Of a stretch of DNA of 64,000 nucleotides, positions 1 to 8,260 are shown piece after piece. The notes under the pieces are model-generated. The model was not told the origin of the DNA. It worked only from the letters and a program-made list of their open reading frames with translations, and searched no databases. Positions within the stretch are counted from its first letter, which is position 1. The number at the start of each line of letters is the position of its first letter. The stretch comes from Bacteroidia bacterium (GTDB taxonomy: Bacteria > Bacteroidota > Bacteroidia > Bacteroidales > Prolixibacteraceae), in the NCBI GenBank assembly GCA_026391315.1, contig JAPLDT010000048.1, positions 27,566-91,565 of the forward strand, in the 5' to 3' direction. A program made the position numbers and the translations under genes.

Positions 1-1393
1 TAAATGGACCGATATCAAACAGATTATAATTTGGGATAATAAATTCAGTTCCATTGTTCCTGTTTTTTTGATACATCCCGTTTATCCCGAAAGTTGTCTC
101 CCATTCCCTGTATTCAGGCAGATGAAATTTAACATCGTAAGTAAAAGTATTCAGTACAAGGTATAGTCCGGCAACCTCCGGATATTTAGGATGGCTGAAC
201 TCCCTGCGAATATTTTCCTGATAACCCAGGATCAATCCTAAATTACTCTTGCCAAGAATAATATTACTTGAAGAATAGAATCTGAAATGCTGTATATGCT
301 GATGTAAAATCCCGATATTATATGAATTTAATTCTGAATCTGAAACAATTGGCCTGATTGTATCAATTTCGGATACTTGTTTTGTGAATTTACGTGTTAT
401 TGAATCCCGGCTTCCATCGGGTATTTCCTGCAAATCATCAAAAATTGAAAAATTCAGATGGGAATAGCCCCATTTCTTATTTATTCCGACATATCCGCTT
501 AGGTCCTTTTCTTGAAATGCCGTTCCATAGACTCTTCCATCGTTTTTGTTTTGATAATTTTTTGCTTGCTTGTAAGTGGCTACACCTCCCCAAATAAATC
601 CGCCGGTATTTCCGGCTAGTGTAGCAGTGGCTTCATACAAGCCGTTATTTGTTTGGTAACAGGCCGCTGTTTGTCCTTTAATGGAACCTTCTGTTGCAGG
701 ATGGGCTGGCAACATATTCACAACTCCTGCCAATGCATCTGAACCATAGGTTAAACTGGCAGGTCCCTTGACTATTTCAATCCGGTCGACACTGTTTTCA
801 TCTACCTCAACACCATGCTCGTCTCCCCACTGCTGACCCTCCTGCCTGACCCCATCATATAAAGTCAAAACCCTGTTATACCCCAGTCCATGGATGAATG
901 GTTTCGAAACATTCGGTCCTGTCGTAACGGCACTTACTCCAGGAAGATTGGTAATCGCATCAATAATGTTGGTTTTTAAATTTTCCTCTAATTCCCTTCT
1001 ATCCAAAGTAGCCATAGGAATAGGGTCTCGTTTTATTTCACTTGCTCTTGATGAACCTGTAACAACAACCTCGTTCATTTCCGCTACAGATTGCTCCAAA
1101 ATAAAATTAATGGTTGTTCGGATTGAAAAGTCAACTCTTTCAACGATTGTTTTGTAACCTAAAAATGCAATCTGAACTGTTAATTTTATTTTAGGAAGAT
1201 TATCGATTTTATAAAAACCTGTGCTATCCGATGCGGTACCCGTTTTAAGCTCAGGAAAATAAATGGTTGCTCCGGCAATTCCTTCCCCCGATTCCTTTTC
1301 GGTAATTCTTCCGCTTGCACTCGATTGTGCATTGGATATAAGAGATGACAAAATCAAAATGCCTGTGCAGAAAATCCTTATCATAAATGACAT
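1..1393 (-). CDS. TonB-dependent outer-membrane receptor, C-terminus outside window
   Basis: About 464 residues can be read before the gene runs off the left edge. The N-terminus is a signal peptide (MIRIFCTGILIL...), followed by a carboxypeptidase-regulatory-like beta-sandwich (roughly residues 25-105) and a TonB plug domain (about 115-230) with typical plug phrases such as LPGVSAVTTGPNVSKP, IHGLGYNRVLTLYDG and VDRIEIVKGPASLTYGSDA. The rest is the start of the beta barrel. It would import a siderophore, metal complex or other small ligand across the outer membrane using TonB energy; the substrate cannot be told. The start could be 1393 or the in-frame ATG at 1384. It lies downstream of redox and sulfur genes on the same strand, with a 168-bp gap from the GDCCVxC gene. 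Confidence 0.9.
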   Translation of the reverse strand, partial: MSFMIRIFCTGILILSSLISNAQSSASGRITEKESGEGIAGATIYFPELKTGTASDSTGFYKIDNLPKIKLTVQIAFLGYKTIVERVDFSIRTTINFILEQSVAEMNEVVVTGSSRASEIKRDPIPMATLDRRELEENLKTNIIDAITNLPGVSAVTTGPNVSKPFIHGLGYNRVLTLYDGVRQEGQQWGDEHGVEVDENSVDRIEIVKGPASLTYGSDALAGVVNMLPAHPATEGSIKGQTAACYQTNNGLYEATATLAGNTGGFIWGGVATYKQAKNYQNKNDGRVYGTAFQEKDLSGYVGINKKWGYSHLNFSIFDDLQEIPDGSRDSITRKFTKQVSEIDTIRPIVSDSELNSYNIGILHQHIQHFRFYSSSNIILGKSNLGLILGYQENIRREFSHPKYPEVAGLYLVLNTFTYDVKFHLPEYREWETTFGINGMYQKNRNNGTEFIIPNYNLFDIGPF

Positions 1394-1561
1394 TTAAACC
1401 TATATTGCTTTACAAGAACCGCTATGGCTGTAATATAGCTGGCCGCAATTTGCATATCGTTTTTGAAGTTTGGAATATGTTATCACTAAAGCATACGGGA
1501 TTCACCGGGAAATGGGTTCAAGAAGACTAAAGTTAAGTTTGCGCTCTTCATCTCTTTGTTT

Positions 1562-1765
1562 TTATGGTATCTCGTTTTCCTGCATCGATGGACATTTTAT
1601 CGTACCATAAGAGCAATATACACAACAATCACCTGGTTTGGGTCGCAATATCGATTTGCATTTTTTACATTCATAATAGAATTGACAACTGTCCAGTGGC
1701 ATCTCCTCAGTTCTGGAAAATCCGCAAACCGGACACTCTATTGTACTATTTGTCTTTATTTCCAT
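1562..1765 (-). CDS. GDCCVxC-domain small cysteine-rich protein
   Basis: A 67-residue protein with eight cysteines: CPVC near residue 12, a CxxC in the middle (YECKKC), then the hallmark GDCCVYCSYG and a final KCP. This is the signature of the GDCCVxC family, in which the cysteine of the motif is selenocysteine in some relatives; here it is encoded by an ordinary Cys codon. The pattern suggests metal binding (zinc or a soft metal) or thiol redox chemistry; the biological role of the family is not settled. It follows the rhodanese-thioredoxin gene on the same strand after a 122-bp gap. It is short but clearly a real gene because the motif is so distinctive. Confidence 0.85.
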   Translation of the reverse strand: MEIKTNSTIECPVCGFSRTEEMPLDSCQFYYECKKCKSILRPKPGDCCVYCSYGTIKCPSMQENEIP

Positions 1766-1887
1766 GGTACAAATTTATCAAAGTCAGCCTTACCTATAAC
1801 AGCAATTGGATAGGAATAAAGCAATTTAGATTATAAGATTCTTCATATCTGCGCCTTACATTTGAATCGCTTTGATTCTTCGACGAT

Positions 1888-2613
1888 CTAATTTTTAGCA
1901 AGATTCGATTGAAATACACTGGTTATTTCGTTCCTGGTAACAGCACCATTGTTTGAATAAAGCAATTTCCCGTTTTTGTAAATGACAAGGTAAGGTACCC
2001 CAACCAACCTTAGCGCTTTAACCAGGCTTTTGCTCGCATCCACATTTACTTTTACGATGTTAATACTACCGTGATAATCCACCTTGAGACTATCCATCAT
2101 GGGCATCATTTTTCGGCAAGGGCTGCACCATGGTGCATAGAAATCAATAAAGACAAGCTCTTTAGACTGGATCAACTTCGCATATTCAGAAAAATCCATC
2201 TTGTTATCTGTATCCGGACGTGCATCAGGGTCAACAACAACCGGCAGATTTTTTAATTCCCAATCCATGATGCCATGCTCCAGGTTATATACGTTTTGGT
2301 AGCCATTTTCAGTAAGTATGTCAGCTGCCTTTTGGCTCCTGTACCCTGTGTTGCAATACAAATAAATTGGCTCATCTTTTGGTAAAAGGAGCAAATTTTT
2401 CCTAAAATCAAGTGAATAATAGTTAAGTTGTCCGGAGTTTGCAATGTGGCCATTACTGAATTCCGATTGGGTACGGACATCCAGCAATACTCCACTGGGA
2501 TTTTTAATGAGCTCGCTAAATTGAATTGGACTTACCTGTCTTATAACCGCATTCTGTGATATGACAAAAAGAGATATCAGAACAAATGAAATAGATATTG
2601 CAATTCGTTTCAT
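1888..2613 (-). CDS. Secreted rhodanese-thioredoxin fusion protein
   Basis: The product has a signal peptide (MKRIAISISFVLISLFV), a rhodanese domain (about residues 25-125) with active-site loop YCNTGYRSQ, and a thioredoxin domain (about 135-241) with the redox motif APWCSPCRKM. It probably acts in the periplasm, pairing sulfane-sulfur transfer with dithiol exchange. An open frame extends upstream to 2661, but the ATG at 2613 directly precedes a classic signal sequence and is preferred. The gene lies 106 bp after the DUF6695-type gene, on the same strand, and could be the tail of the cysteine dioxygenase operon. The rhodanese cysteine and both thioredoxin cysteines are intact, so both activities look possible. 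The exact substrate is unknown. Confidence 0.88.
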   Translation of the reverse strand: MKRIAISISFVLISLFVISQNAVIRQVSPIQFSELIKNPSGVLLDVRTQSEFSNGHIANSGQLNYYSLDFRKNLLLLPKDEPIYLYCNTGYRSQKAADILTENGYQNVYNLEHGIMDWELKNLPVVVDPDARPDTDNKMDFSEYAKLIQSKELVFIDFYAPWCSPCRKMMPMMDSLKVDYHGSINIVKVNVDASKSLVKALRLVGVPYLVIYKNGKLLYSNNGAVTRNEITSVFQSNLAKN

Positions 2614-2719
2614 GGTTATTTTGCTTTTAATGTTGTTATACCAATAGTCGATAAAAAACAAAATCCTGACAACTGGCAGAATTTATACATTTGGATTACA
2701 AGCAATTTATTGCAGTAAA

Positions 2720-3700
2720 TCATATCGCAATTCTGAGTAGATCAATCCGATGGAGTTCAATTATTTGAGTTTTCTGTCTAACTTTAATTTTTCGGCAATG
2801 ACTCAAATATTCAAAACGAAAAGGCTGACTGATATCAAACGTCTGATCATTGCTTACATTAAATTCGCCCCTGCATTCCAATTCACCATTTGGGCCAAAT
2901 CGGGTAACAGCGTATTTGTTGGTTTCTAGCTGACTTATAGAAAACCATGAGCCGGAGCCTTCACCACTTAACCATTGGGCAGATTCGGGAATATTTTCTG
3001 GTCTGGATGGTTGAGGCAATGTACTTTTTAGCTTGCTTTTACTGGCTATTGCTCCCGGGCAGAAAGCATCATTGGTCAATCGCTTTGGGAGCACCAATTT
3101 GCTTCCGAGGGAATTTACATTGTTTAATGGCATTGGCGTAAAAGGTATCACATAGTTCAGTTTGATTGAAGCATTCCATGAGGGTTTCCCTGCCAGGATG
3201 GTGGTATTTACAAACCTGGAACAGTTACTTCCTTTGTATTTAAACGGTCCATAAGGAATCGGACTTTTTTGCTGAAGATACGAAGCCTTACTAAGCGCAT
3301 CCTGGAAATTGATGCTGCAATAGGAAGCATGAATCCCGCCTTCACCATGACATTCCTGGTTGAACTGCAATTCTGTTAGTATTTCTTCAAAATTTTCAAG
3401 TTTTCTGCCATCCTCTGAAATCAGGGCTACCGTTCCCATTTTTAAACCATCGTCAGTTTGTTCACTGCGAACCCTGCCATGTTGAAAAGGTGCATGATAT
3501 CTGCCAAAATCAAAATAATGGCATTTACTTGTTTCAGAATCAACCAGAACCACAGCCGCATGACCAACTTTGTAGTAATGGTTATCACTTATTCCAAGAA
3601 AGTTTGCTAAACCATCGTACCAATTGCCGGGCTGTTTACAATAGGTTTCGGGCCAGGCAATGGCTATAGCAAATCCGGAATGGTTTTTATGCCTCCACAT
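2720..3700 (-). CDS. DUF6695-type protein, possible permuted papain-like fold
   Basis: About 326 residues from the ATG at 3700 (MWRHKNHSG...); an in-frame ATG at 3724 is also possible. Either start overlaps the end of the PLP decarboxylase gene (14 or 38 nt), so the two are probably translationally coupled. I recognise the family only as an uncharacterised Bacteroidetes group that I believe is DUF6695. Visible elements are YYKVGHAAVVL (His about residue 47), YFDFGRYHAPF, CHGEGGIHASYC, and YKGSNCSRFV (Cys about residue 160). A His preceding a Cys in hydrophobic contexts is the arrangement of circularly permuted NlpC/P60 or LRAT-like enzymes; that is inference. No signal peptide is seen, so it is probably cytoplasmic. 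Confidence 0.72.
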   Translation of the reverse strand: MWRHKNHSGFAIAIAWPETYCKQPGNWYDGLANFLGISDNHYYKVGHAAVVLVDSETSKCHYFDFGRYHAPFQHGRVRSEQTDDGLKMGTVALISEDGRKLENFEEILTELQFNQECHGEGGIHASYCSINFQDALSKASYLQQKSPIPYGPFKYKGSNCSRFVNTTILAGKPSWNASIKLNYVIPFTPMPLNNVNSLGSKLVLPKRLTNDAFCPGAIASKSKLKSTLPQPSRPENIPESAQWLSGEGSGSWFSISQLETNKYAVTRFGPNGELECRGEFNVSNDQTFDISQPFRFEYLSHCRKIKVRQKTQIIELHRIDLLRIAI

Positions 3701-5114
3701 ACTCTTTCGTATATTTTCTTTCAAGTCTATGGGCTTCCGAAATCAAATTATCGAAAAACAAATCCATATCCGATTGAGCCAATTCACCGTTTGCCGTAAT
3801 TAAACGAATAGCCAGCTTTCCTCCGGTATATCCATAATTAACAATCGACTTTCCCTTTTTTCTCAGGGATTCCCGTAGCTCAAGATTAAACTTGTTTAAG
3901 TCTGTCTCCTGACGGGGCACATAACGGAAACAAACAGCAAAGGATTGACGAGGGACTAAAAGTTCCAATTGCGGATGTAACTTCACCTTGTTTTCAGCAT
4001 AAGTTGCCATTTCGATCAGGTTATCAATGCGTTTCCGGTAACCATCCAATCCATAGTATTTCCAGGCAAACCACAACTTCACCGCGTCTACTTTACGACC
4101 GCATTGAATGGATTTCTTCCCCAAATCTTCAATTTCATCTATTTCGTGAAAAATATAATCCGTATTGATATCCGTGATGTTGTGTTGTAGCGTACCTCTT
4201 TTCTTGACAAGGATGGCAGAGCATACCAACGGAATATTCATCAGCTTGTGAGGGTTCCAGGCGAACGAATCGGTTTTTTCAATGCCCTTCATTAAATGCT
4301 TGTGCTTATCGCTTAAAATAAGCGAACCACCAAAAGATCCATCAGCATGTAACCAGATATCATATTTTGCACATATGGATGCCATTTCATCAATGGGATC
4401 GTAAGCTCCCAGCAAAGTGGTTGCACAAGTTGCTGCCACAAAGAATGGCTTTTCCCCCCGACCAATAGAGTTTTTAATTTCCCTTTCCAATTCTTCCGGG
4501 ATCATTGATCCACTTTTGTCCGATTTGACCTTAATTACATTTTTTGCCCCAATACCAAGGAGATTGGCAGCGGTTTCAAAAGAATAATGTGCTTGCTCAT
4601 TAACAAATGCGCTCAATTTCAAGTTTCGATCGTAACCATAAAACCGGCCTTCGGGGAAAATCCTATTACGGGCAGAGAACATGGCTATCAGATTGGCATT
4701 ACTGCCCCCGCTCACAAAAATTCCGTCTCCTTCTTTGTACCCGGCATAGCTATTCATCAGACGGATCATTTCCGTTTCAATTCTTGTGGCCACCGGAGCA
4801 ACTTCGTAAGTGTACATCGAGGTGTTGGCCAATACCGAAAAGACTTCGCCAATAAAAGCAGGAAAGTTAAACCCTGAATACAACTGGTTCAGAAATTGTT
4901 TGTTCCCGGTTTTAACAGAAAACTCAAGGTATTTGTCCAATAATCCCAAAAACTCATGCTCGGTAACTCCTTCACTTTTTACGCCAAAGTCAATGACTTC
5001 AGCCAGTTCCGACGGGGTTCTGAATTTAACTACTGGATTGCTTTTATCGTTGTTGGTTTGCAGATAGTTTTTTATTTTTTCAAATGATTCTGCAAGTATC
5101 GTTAACTCATTCAT
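3687..5114 (-). CDS. Group II PLP-dependent decarboxylase (cysteine sulfinate/aspartate/glutamate type)
   Basis: A 475-residue fold-type I PLP enzyme of the glutamate/cysteine-sulfinate decarboxylase group. Key features are SGGSNANLIA (phosphate binding, about 135-144), NEQAHYSFE with the cofactor-stacking His176, WLHADGSFGG with Asp258 and SFAWNPHK with the Schiff-base Lys290. Length fits the family. Substrate cannot be read from the sequence alone; the candidates are cysteine sulfinate, aspartate and glutamate. The gene sits 29 bp downstream of a cysteine dioxygenase gene, which favours cysteine sulfinate and hence hypotaurine as product. It overlaps the next gene downstream. No signal peptide, so cytoplasmic. 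Confidence 0.9.
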   Translation of the reverse strand: MNELTILAESFEKIKNYLQTNNDKSNPVVKFRTPSELAEVIDFGVKSEGVTEHEFLGLLDKYLEFSVKTGNKQFLNQLYSGFNFPAFIGEVFSVLANTSMYTYEVAPVATRIETEMIRLMNSYAGYKEGDGIFVSGGSNANLIAMFSARNRIFPEGRFYGYDRNLKLSAFVNEQAHYSFETAANLLGIGAKNVIKVKSDKSGSMIPEELEREIKNSIGRGEKPFFVAATCATTLLGAYDPIDEMASICAKYDIWLHADGSFGGSLILSDKHKHLMKGIEKTDSFAWNPHKLMNIPLVCSAILVKKRGTLQHNITDINTDYIFHEIDEIEDLGKKSIQCGRKVDAVKLWFAWKYYGLDGYRKRIDNLIEMATYAENKVKLHPQLELLVPRQSFAVCFRYVPRQETDLNKFNLELRESLRKKGKSIVNYGYTGGKLAIRLITANGELAQSDMDLFFDNLISEAHRLERKYTKEYVEA

Positions 5115-5143
5115 TGTGTTTGCTTCTTTTAATTGAGTGATAT

Positions 5144-5839
5144 TCAGTTGTGATTAAGATAATTATCCATCCTTTTAAGAACCCCGGCCATTTTATTGCG
5201 CTCATAAAATGGTTTTACCAGCGAAAAATAGTCTGCCAGTACACCATGTTCAATGTTTTCAAATGGCTTTTCTGAAAGGATCAATGCTTTATCCATATTC
5301 AAGTATGCAGACCCCATTGTTGTGACAATTTTTTGAAATTCCGGCATGTAAATTTTCGCATCTTCCGATACATTTTCTTTCCTCGTATTTGAACCGTAAA
5401 CATGAAGGGTAATTATATCATGATCGCCCGAATTCCCCATCAAATGAGTAAGATCTCCGCAAATGGATGCTACCTGGCCTTGAGGGAATACATTTTTTTG
5501 GACAATTGATATTTCATCATTTTCGACATCGTACAATCTGTGAGTAGCATCCCCAAAGAAATAAACACCTCCCCACTCGGTATAGCCATGATTGTGTATG
5601 GCAGTGAAATCTCCGGGATGCCAGGTCATCAGCAAAATTTTAAAGTCACCATTATCCCAAATAAGCTTTCTGCCATAGCTTTCATTTTTAGGATGATCGA
5701 AGTGGAAGAAAGGCTTTAAAGCTTCCTCAGAAAATTTAATCTCAGAAATAATTTCAGAAACAAGATTATTGTCGATGTGATTTTGATGGTCAAGTTCAAC
5801 AATAAGATTCCTGATACAATTAGGCAAATACTCTTTCAT
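5144..5839 (-). CDS. Cysteine dioxygenase family protein (cupin)
   Basis: A 231-residue cupin. The first metal motif reads GDFTAIHNHGYTEWGG (His82, His84, Glu88) and the third metal ligand is likely His132 in DLTHLMGN. SYGRKLIW places an Arg (57) where cysteine dioxygenases use one to hold the substrate carboxylate, and LHVYG resembles the conserved C-terminal strand. The family oxidises cysteine to cysteine sulfinate with non-heme iron and oxygen. The residue matching the mammalian cross-link Cys is not a Cys, as in most bacterial members. It lies 12 bp after the YceI gene and 29 bp before a PLP decarboxylase, so it is probably part of one operon. A thiol dioxygenase acting on a related thiol is the alternative. 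Confidence 0.85.
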   Translation of the reverse strand: MKEYLPNCIRNLIVELDHQNHIDNNLVSEIISEIKFSEEALKPFFHFDHPKNESYGRKLIWDNGDFKILLMTWHPGDFTAIHNHGYTEWGGVYFFGDATHRLYDVENDEISIVQKNVFPQGQVASICGDLTHLMGNSGDHDIITLHVYGSNTRKENVSEDAKIYMPEFQKIVTTMGSAYLNMDKALILSEKPFENIEHGVLADYFSLVKPFYERNKMAGVLKRMDNYLNHN

Positions 5840-5851
5840 GACAAAGGGTTT

Positions 5852-6418
5852 TCATTGAGGTTGAAGTTCAGAATATAAAGTGACCTCCACCGTCTTAGCA
5901 ATGTTACTGGACGGTTTCCCTTTTACAAATGAAATTCCATAATCAGCCAATGTCAGGTTAAACTTGCTTTGGACTTCCACCGTATTTCCTTTTACCACAA
6001 CAGTGCCCTTTTCATTGATCGGTTTGGTAATGCCTTTAATGGTCATTTCGCCTATTACGCTGGCTTCATACGTACCATCTGTATCAAATTTGACTTTGTC
6101 GAGGTTGGTAATTTTGCCAATAAGTTTCGCTTTCGGAAATTTCTGCGTATCCAGAAAGTTATCACTGTTGAAATGTTTCTGCATCAACGCTTTATCGAAC
6201 TCAAATCCTTGCATTGGAACAGAGTAAACGACCTCACCGGTCTCTTTGTTTATTACCCCTACAGCAGTGTTGTTATTGGCTTCGATGTTTTCGGCCGGTG
6301 TAGTCGAGAAAAATTTAATGTGGGTTTTGGAACTTACCAGTTTGCCAATTGTTTGGGCTCCGGCCGAAAGTGTTACAAACAGGGTCAAAACGATGGTTAA
6401 TGAACTTAATTTTTTCAT
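5852..6418 (-). CDS. YceI family periplasmic lipocalin-like protein
   Basis: A 188-residue protein with a cleavable signal peptide (MKKLSSLTIVLTLFVTLSAGAQ) and a YceI beta-barrel. Typical family phrases are THIKFFSTTPAENIEA, MQKHFNSDNFLDTQKFPKA and GEMTIKGITKPI. YceI proteins bind long isoprenoid or amphiphilic molecules in the periplasm; the actual ligand here is unknown. It is tightly spaced with the downstream cysteine dioxygenase gene (12 bp) and 34 bp from the upstream OB-fold gene, so it is probably co-transcribed. Its presence points to an envelope or lipid side of this operon. Confidence 0.92.
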   Translation of the reverse strand: MKKLSSLTIVLTLFVTLSAGAQTIGKLVSSKTHIKFFSTTPAENIEANNNTAVGVINKETGEVVYSVPMQGFEFDKALMQKHFNSDNFLDTQKFPKAKLIGKITNLDKVKFDTDGTYEASVIGEMTIKGITKPINEKGTVVVKGNTVEVQSKFNLTLADYGISFVKGKPSSNIAKTVEVTLYSELQPQ

Positions 6419-6452
6419 GATTTCTAATTTTTAAAATGATTGTATTTGCTAT

Positions 6453-6929
6453 TTATTTTGTTGCTACGTTACTCTTTTCGAGAATTACATTTTCATAAAG
6501 ATCCAGATCCTTATCATAGGAAGCTCCTGATCGAATAACACCTTTCAATGTTGCCGTTTGACCAACCTTCAGTTTATCTGCATTTGAATTTGACTCCTTC
6601 GTGAATGAGGCGCTCACACCGGCTTTATCATCAACTCCTTTCAATAAAACTACTTTCTGTCCGATAAAATCTTCAGAAATTTTGCTGACAATGCCTGATA
6701 CTTTTAGAATTTTTGAGTCCCCGTCCTCAGCCAGGTACTTCTTATTGGCCGATTCCTTGTCGGTAAGATATTCAGTTACAATTTGCGAACTGCTGAGGCT
6801 GTAATCGGCATTTGCCTTCTGAACATTTCGGTGTGGCATGTTGAGCAGGTACAGACCAACTGCACCCATGACAACGATTCCAACTACTGCGATTAGAATC
6901 CCTGCTTTGATAATTTTTCTTCTTTCCAT
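6453..6929 (-). CDS. Membrane-anchored OB-fold (tRNA_anti-like) protein
   Basis: A 158-residue protein with an N-terminal membrane anchor or signal (IIKAGILIAVVGIVVMGAVGLYLL) and a periplasmic domain resembling the tRNA_anti-like OB fold (KILKVSGIVSKIS...VVLLKGVDDKAGVSASF...VGQTATLKGVIRS). Such proteins occur widely in Bacteroidetes next to YceI genes. The OB fold may bind a small ligand or another protein; no catalytic residue is evident. It precedes yceI-type and cysteine dioxygenase genes on the same strand. A 154-bp gap separates it from the DUF4833 gene upstream, so a promoter could lie there. Confidence 0.8.
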   Translation of the reverse strand: MERRKIIKAGILIAVVGIVVMGAVGLYLLNMPHRNVQKANADYSLSSSQIVTEYLTDKESANKKYLAEDGDSKILKVSGIVSKISEDFIGQKVVLLKGVDDKAGVSASFTKESNSNADKLKVGQTATLKGVIRSGASYDKDLDLYENVILEKSNVATK

Positions 6930-7083
6930 TTTGTTAATGTTTATTGATTGACAACCTAACAGTCGTGATAAAATTCAATCCTGACAAAATGCTCCTGTTT
7001 TTTTAGAAAGATATAACCATGTTGTTACTGGCAAACTGGTCAAATGAACTGACAGGCTGTTTCCTTCGTCATATATGATCATT

Positions 7084-7602
7084 TTATGGCTTGATTATTT
7101 CCACCACCGGTACATCGACTTCAGGAATCCGGGCATGTAATTCAACCCTCGAAACTTTTGGAAACCAGAAAGTCCCTCCGTCAATTTGAATAAACAGACG
7201 TTCGACTTCTACTTCCTCACCATTTGCTGTCGTGAATACTTTGAATCTTCCATCCATTGTTTTCTTTAATGTAAAAGTTCGCTTTGAATAGGAAACAAAC
7301 TGAAAATCGACCCTTTCGGTTGATCGATTTAAGAAATTCAGACCATAAGCAAATGCGCATTGTATCCTTGTGAGAGGTTCAATAACTCCATTTTTCGTAA
7401 ACTTTTTCCAGTAAATATGAACTGGGTCTGACAGATCTAAGTAGCCCTCCGATGTCGTTCTCACAGTATAGTATATCTCATTGGCATCTTTACTCCGTCC
7501 AATCTTGAAAAGTGAATTATTTTCACCATGTCCAAAATCAGCCGCTTCACTTTTGTGCAATACGATGATCGCAAGAATAATGAAAAGGATCATTTTGCGC
7601 AT
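7084..7602 (-). CDS. DUF4833 domain-containing secreted protein
   Basis: A 172-residue protein with a signal peptide (MRKMILFIILAIIVLHKSEAA) and a DUF4833 domain recognisable from NSLFKIGRSKDANEIYYTV, SDPVHIYWK and the C-terminal VSRVELHARI. The function of the family is unknown; its beta-rich pattern suggests a periplasmic or lipoprotein-like binding module. It lies 29 bp after the thioredoxin gene, so the two are very likely co-transcribed. No cysteine motif or catalytic residue stands out. Confidence 0.85.
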   Translation of the reverse strand: MRKMILFIILAIIVLHKSEAADFGHGENNSLFKIGRSKDANEIYYTVRTTSEGYLDLSDPVHIYWKKFTKNGVIEPLTRIQCAFAYGLNFLNRSTERVDFQFVSYSKRTFTLKKTMDGRFKVFTTANGEEVEVERLFIQIDGGTFWFPKVSRVELHARIPEVDVPVVEIIKP

Positions 7603-7631
7603 CAGAAGATTTGGATTTTGTGCATATCAGG

Positions 7632-8075
7632 TTAACGTTGAATGACTCTCTTGCCCAGCTCCACAAACTCTTTCGGATTGTGATACCCGGATGTCTGAGT
7701 GACAACATCACCATTCCCATTCACAAAAATCAAACTGGGATAACCCATGATCCTGTATTTATGGGCCAGATCAATACCTTCCCCTTTTTCACCATCAACT
7801 TCCACATTGATGAAGTTGGCATTAAAAAAAGTTCCCACTTCCGGATTGGGAAAGGTTCTGGCTTTCAACATTCTGCACGGGGGGCACCAACTGGCTGAAA
7901 TATCAAGGAAAATAAGCTTATTTTCTTTTTTAGCCGACGCCAAAGCTTCACTCCAGGCTCCCTGATGAAAGGCTATACCATTCCCATTTTTTGTTCTTGA
8001 CCCAGTACCGAATGTGTTGGCCATGATCAGAATCAAAATGGCAATTCCGATAAATATTACGACTGACCTTTTCAT
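7632..8075 (-). CDS. Membrane-anchored thioredoxin-like protein
   Basis: A 147-residue protein with an N-terminal hydrophobic segment (MKRSVVIFIGIAILILIMANTFG) and a thioredoxin-like domain of the DsbD-gamma/Thioredoxin_7 type, with redox site SASWCPPCRML and cis-proline region GYPSLIFVNG. It would act as a periplasmic thiol-disulfide oxidoreductase or reductase. It is the first gene after a strong intrinsic terminator, so its promoter should lie between 8076 and 8192, and it heads the run through DUF4833, OB-fold, YceI, cysteine dioxygenase and decarboxylase genes. Confidence 0.9.
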   Translation of the reverse strand: MKRSVVIFIGIAILILIMANTFGTGSRTKNGNGIAFHQGAWSEALASAKKENKLIFLDISASWCPPCRMLKARTFPNPEVGTFFNANFINVEVDGEKGEGIDLAHKYRIMGYPSLIFVNGNGDVVTQTSGYHNPKEFVELGKRVIQR

Positions 8076-8192
8076 ACTACAAATTTTTTGTGTTAATAAT
8101 CAAACAATTGAATACTCAATATTTTATTTCTAAATTCTCAATCTAACTGTCGGGGAACCATCCAAAACCTGACAAAAAAAGATCATAAAAAA

Positions 8193-8232
8193 ATTAAGAG
8201 GAGATCCACACACGGGTGAATCTCCTCTTAAT
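8193..8232 (-). terminator. Intrinsic terminator after the AhpD-like gene
   Basis: A perfect 13-bp inverted repeat (arms 8193-8205 and 8220-8232) with a 14-nt loop. Read on the minus strand it lies 28 bp beyond the stop of the AhpD-like gene, and the arm is followed by a run of T residues (8186-8192). This is the strongest terminator seen in the window and separates the sigma-factor transcript from the thioredoxin-headed transcript. Confidence 0.85.
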
Positions 8233-8260
8233 CAAATAGGTGCAACTATACTTCCTTGGT

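Noticed and set aside
1394..1561. A riboswitch upstream of the first TonB receptor
   Set aside because: I looked for cobalamin-type conserved blocks on the minus strand and did not find them.
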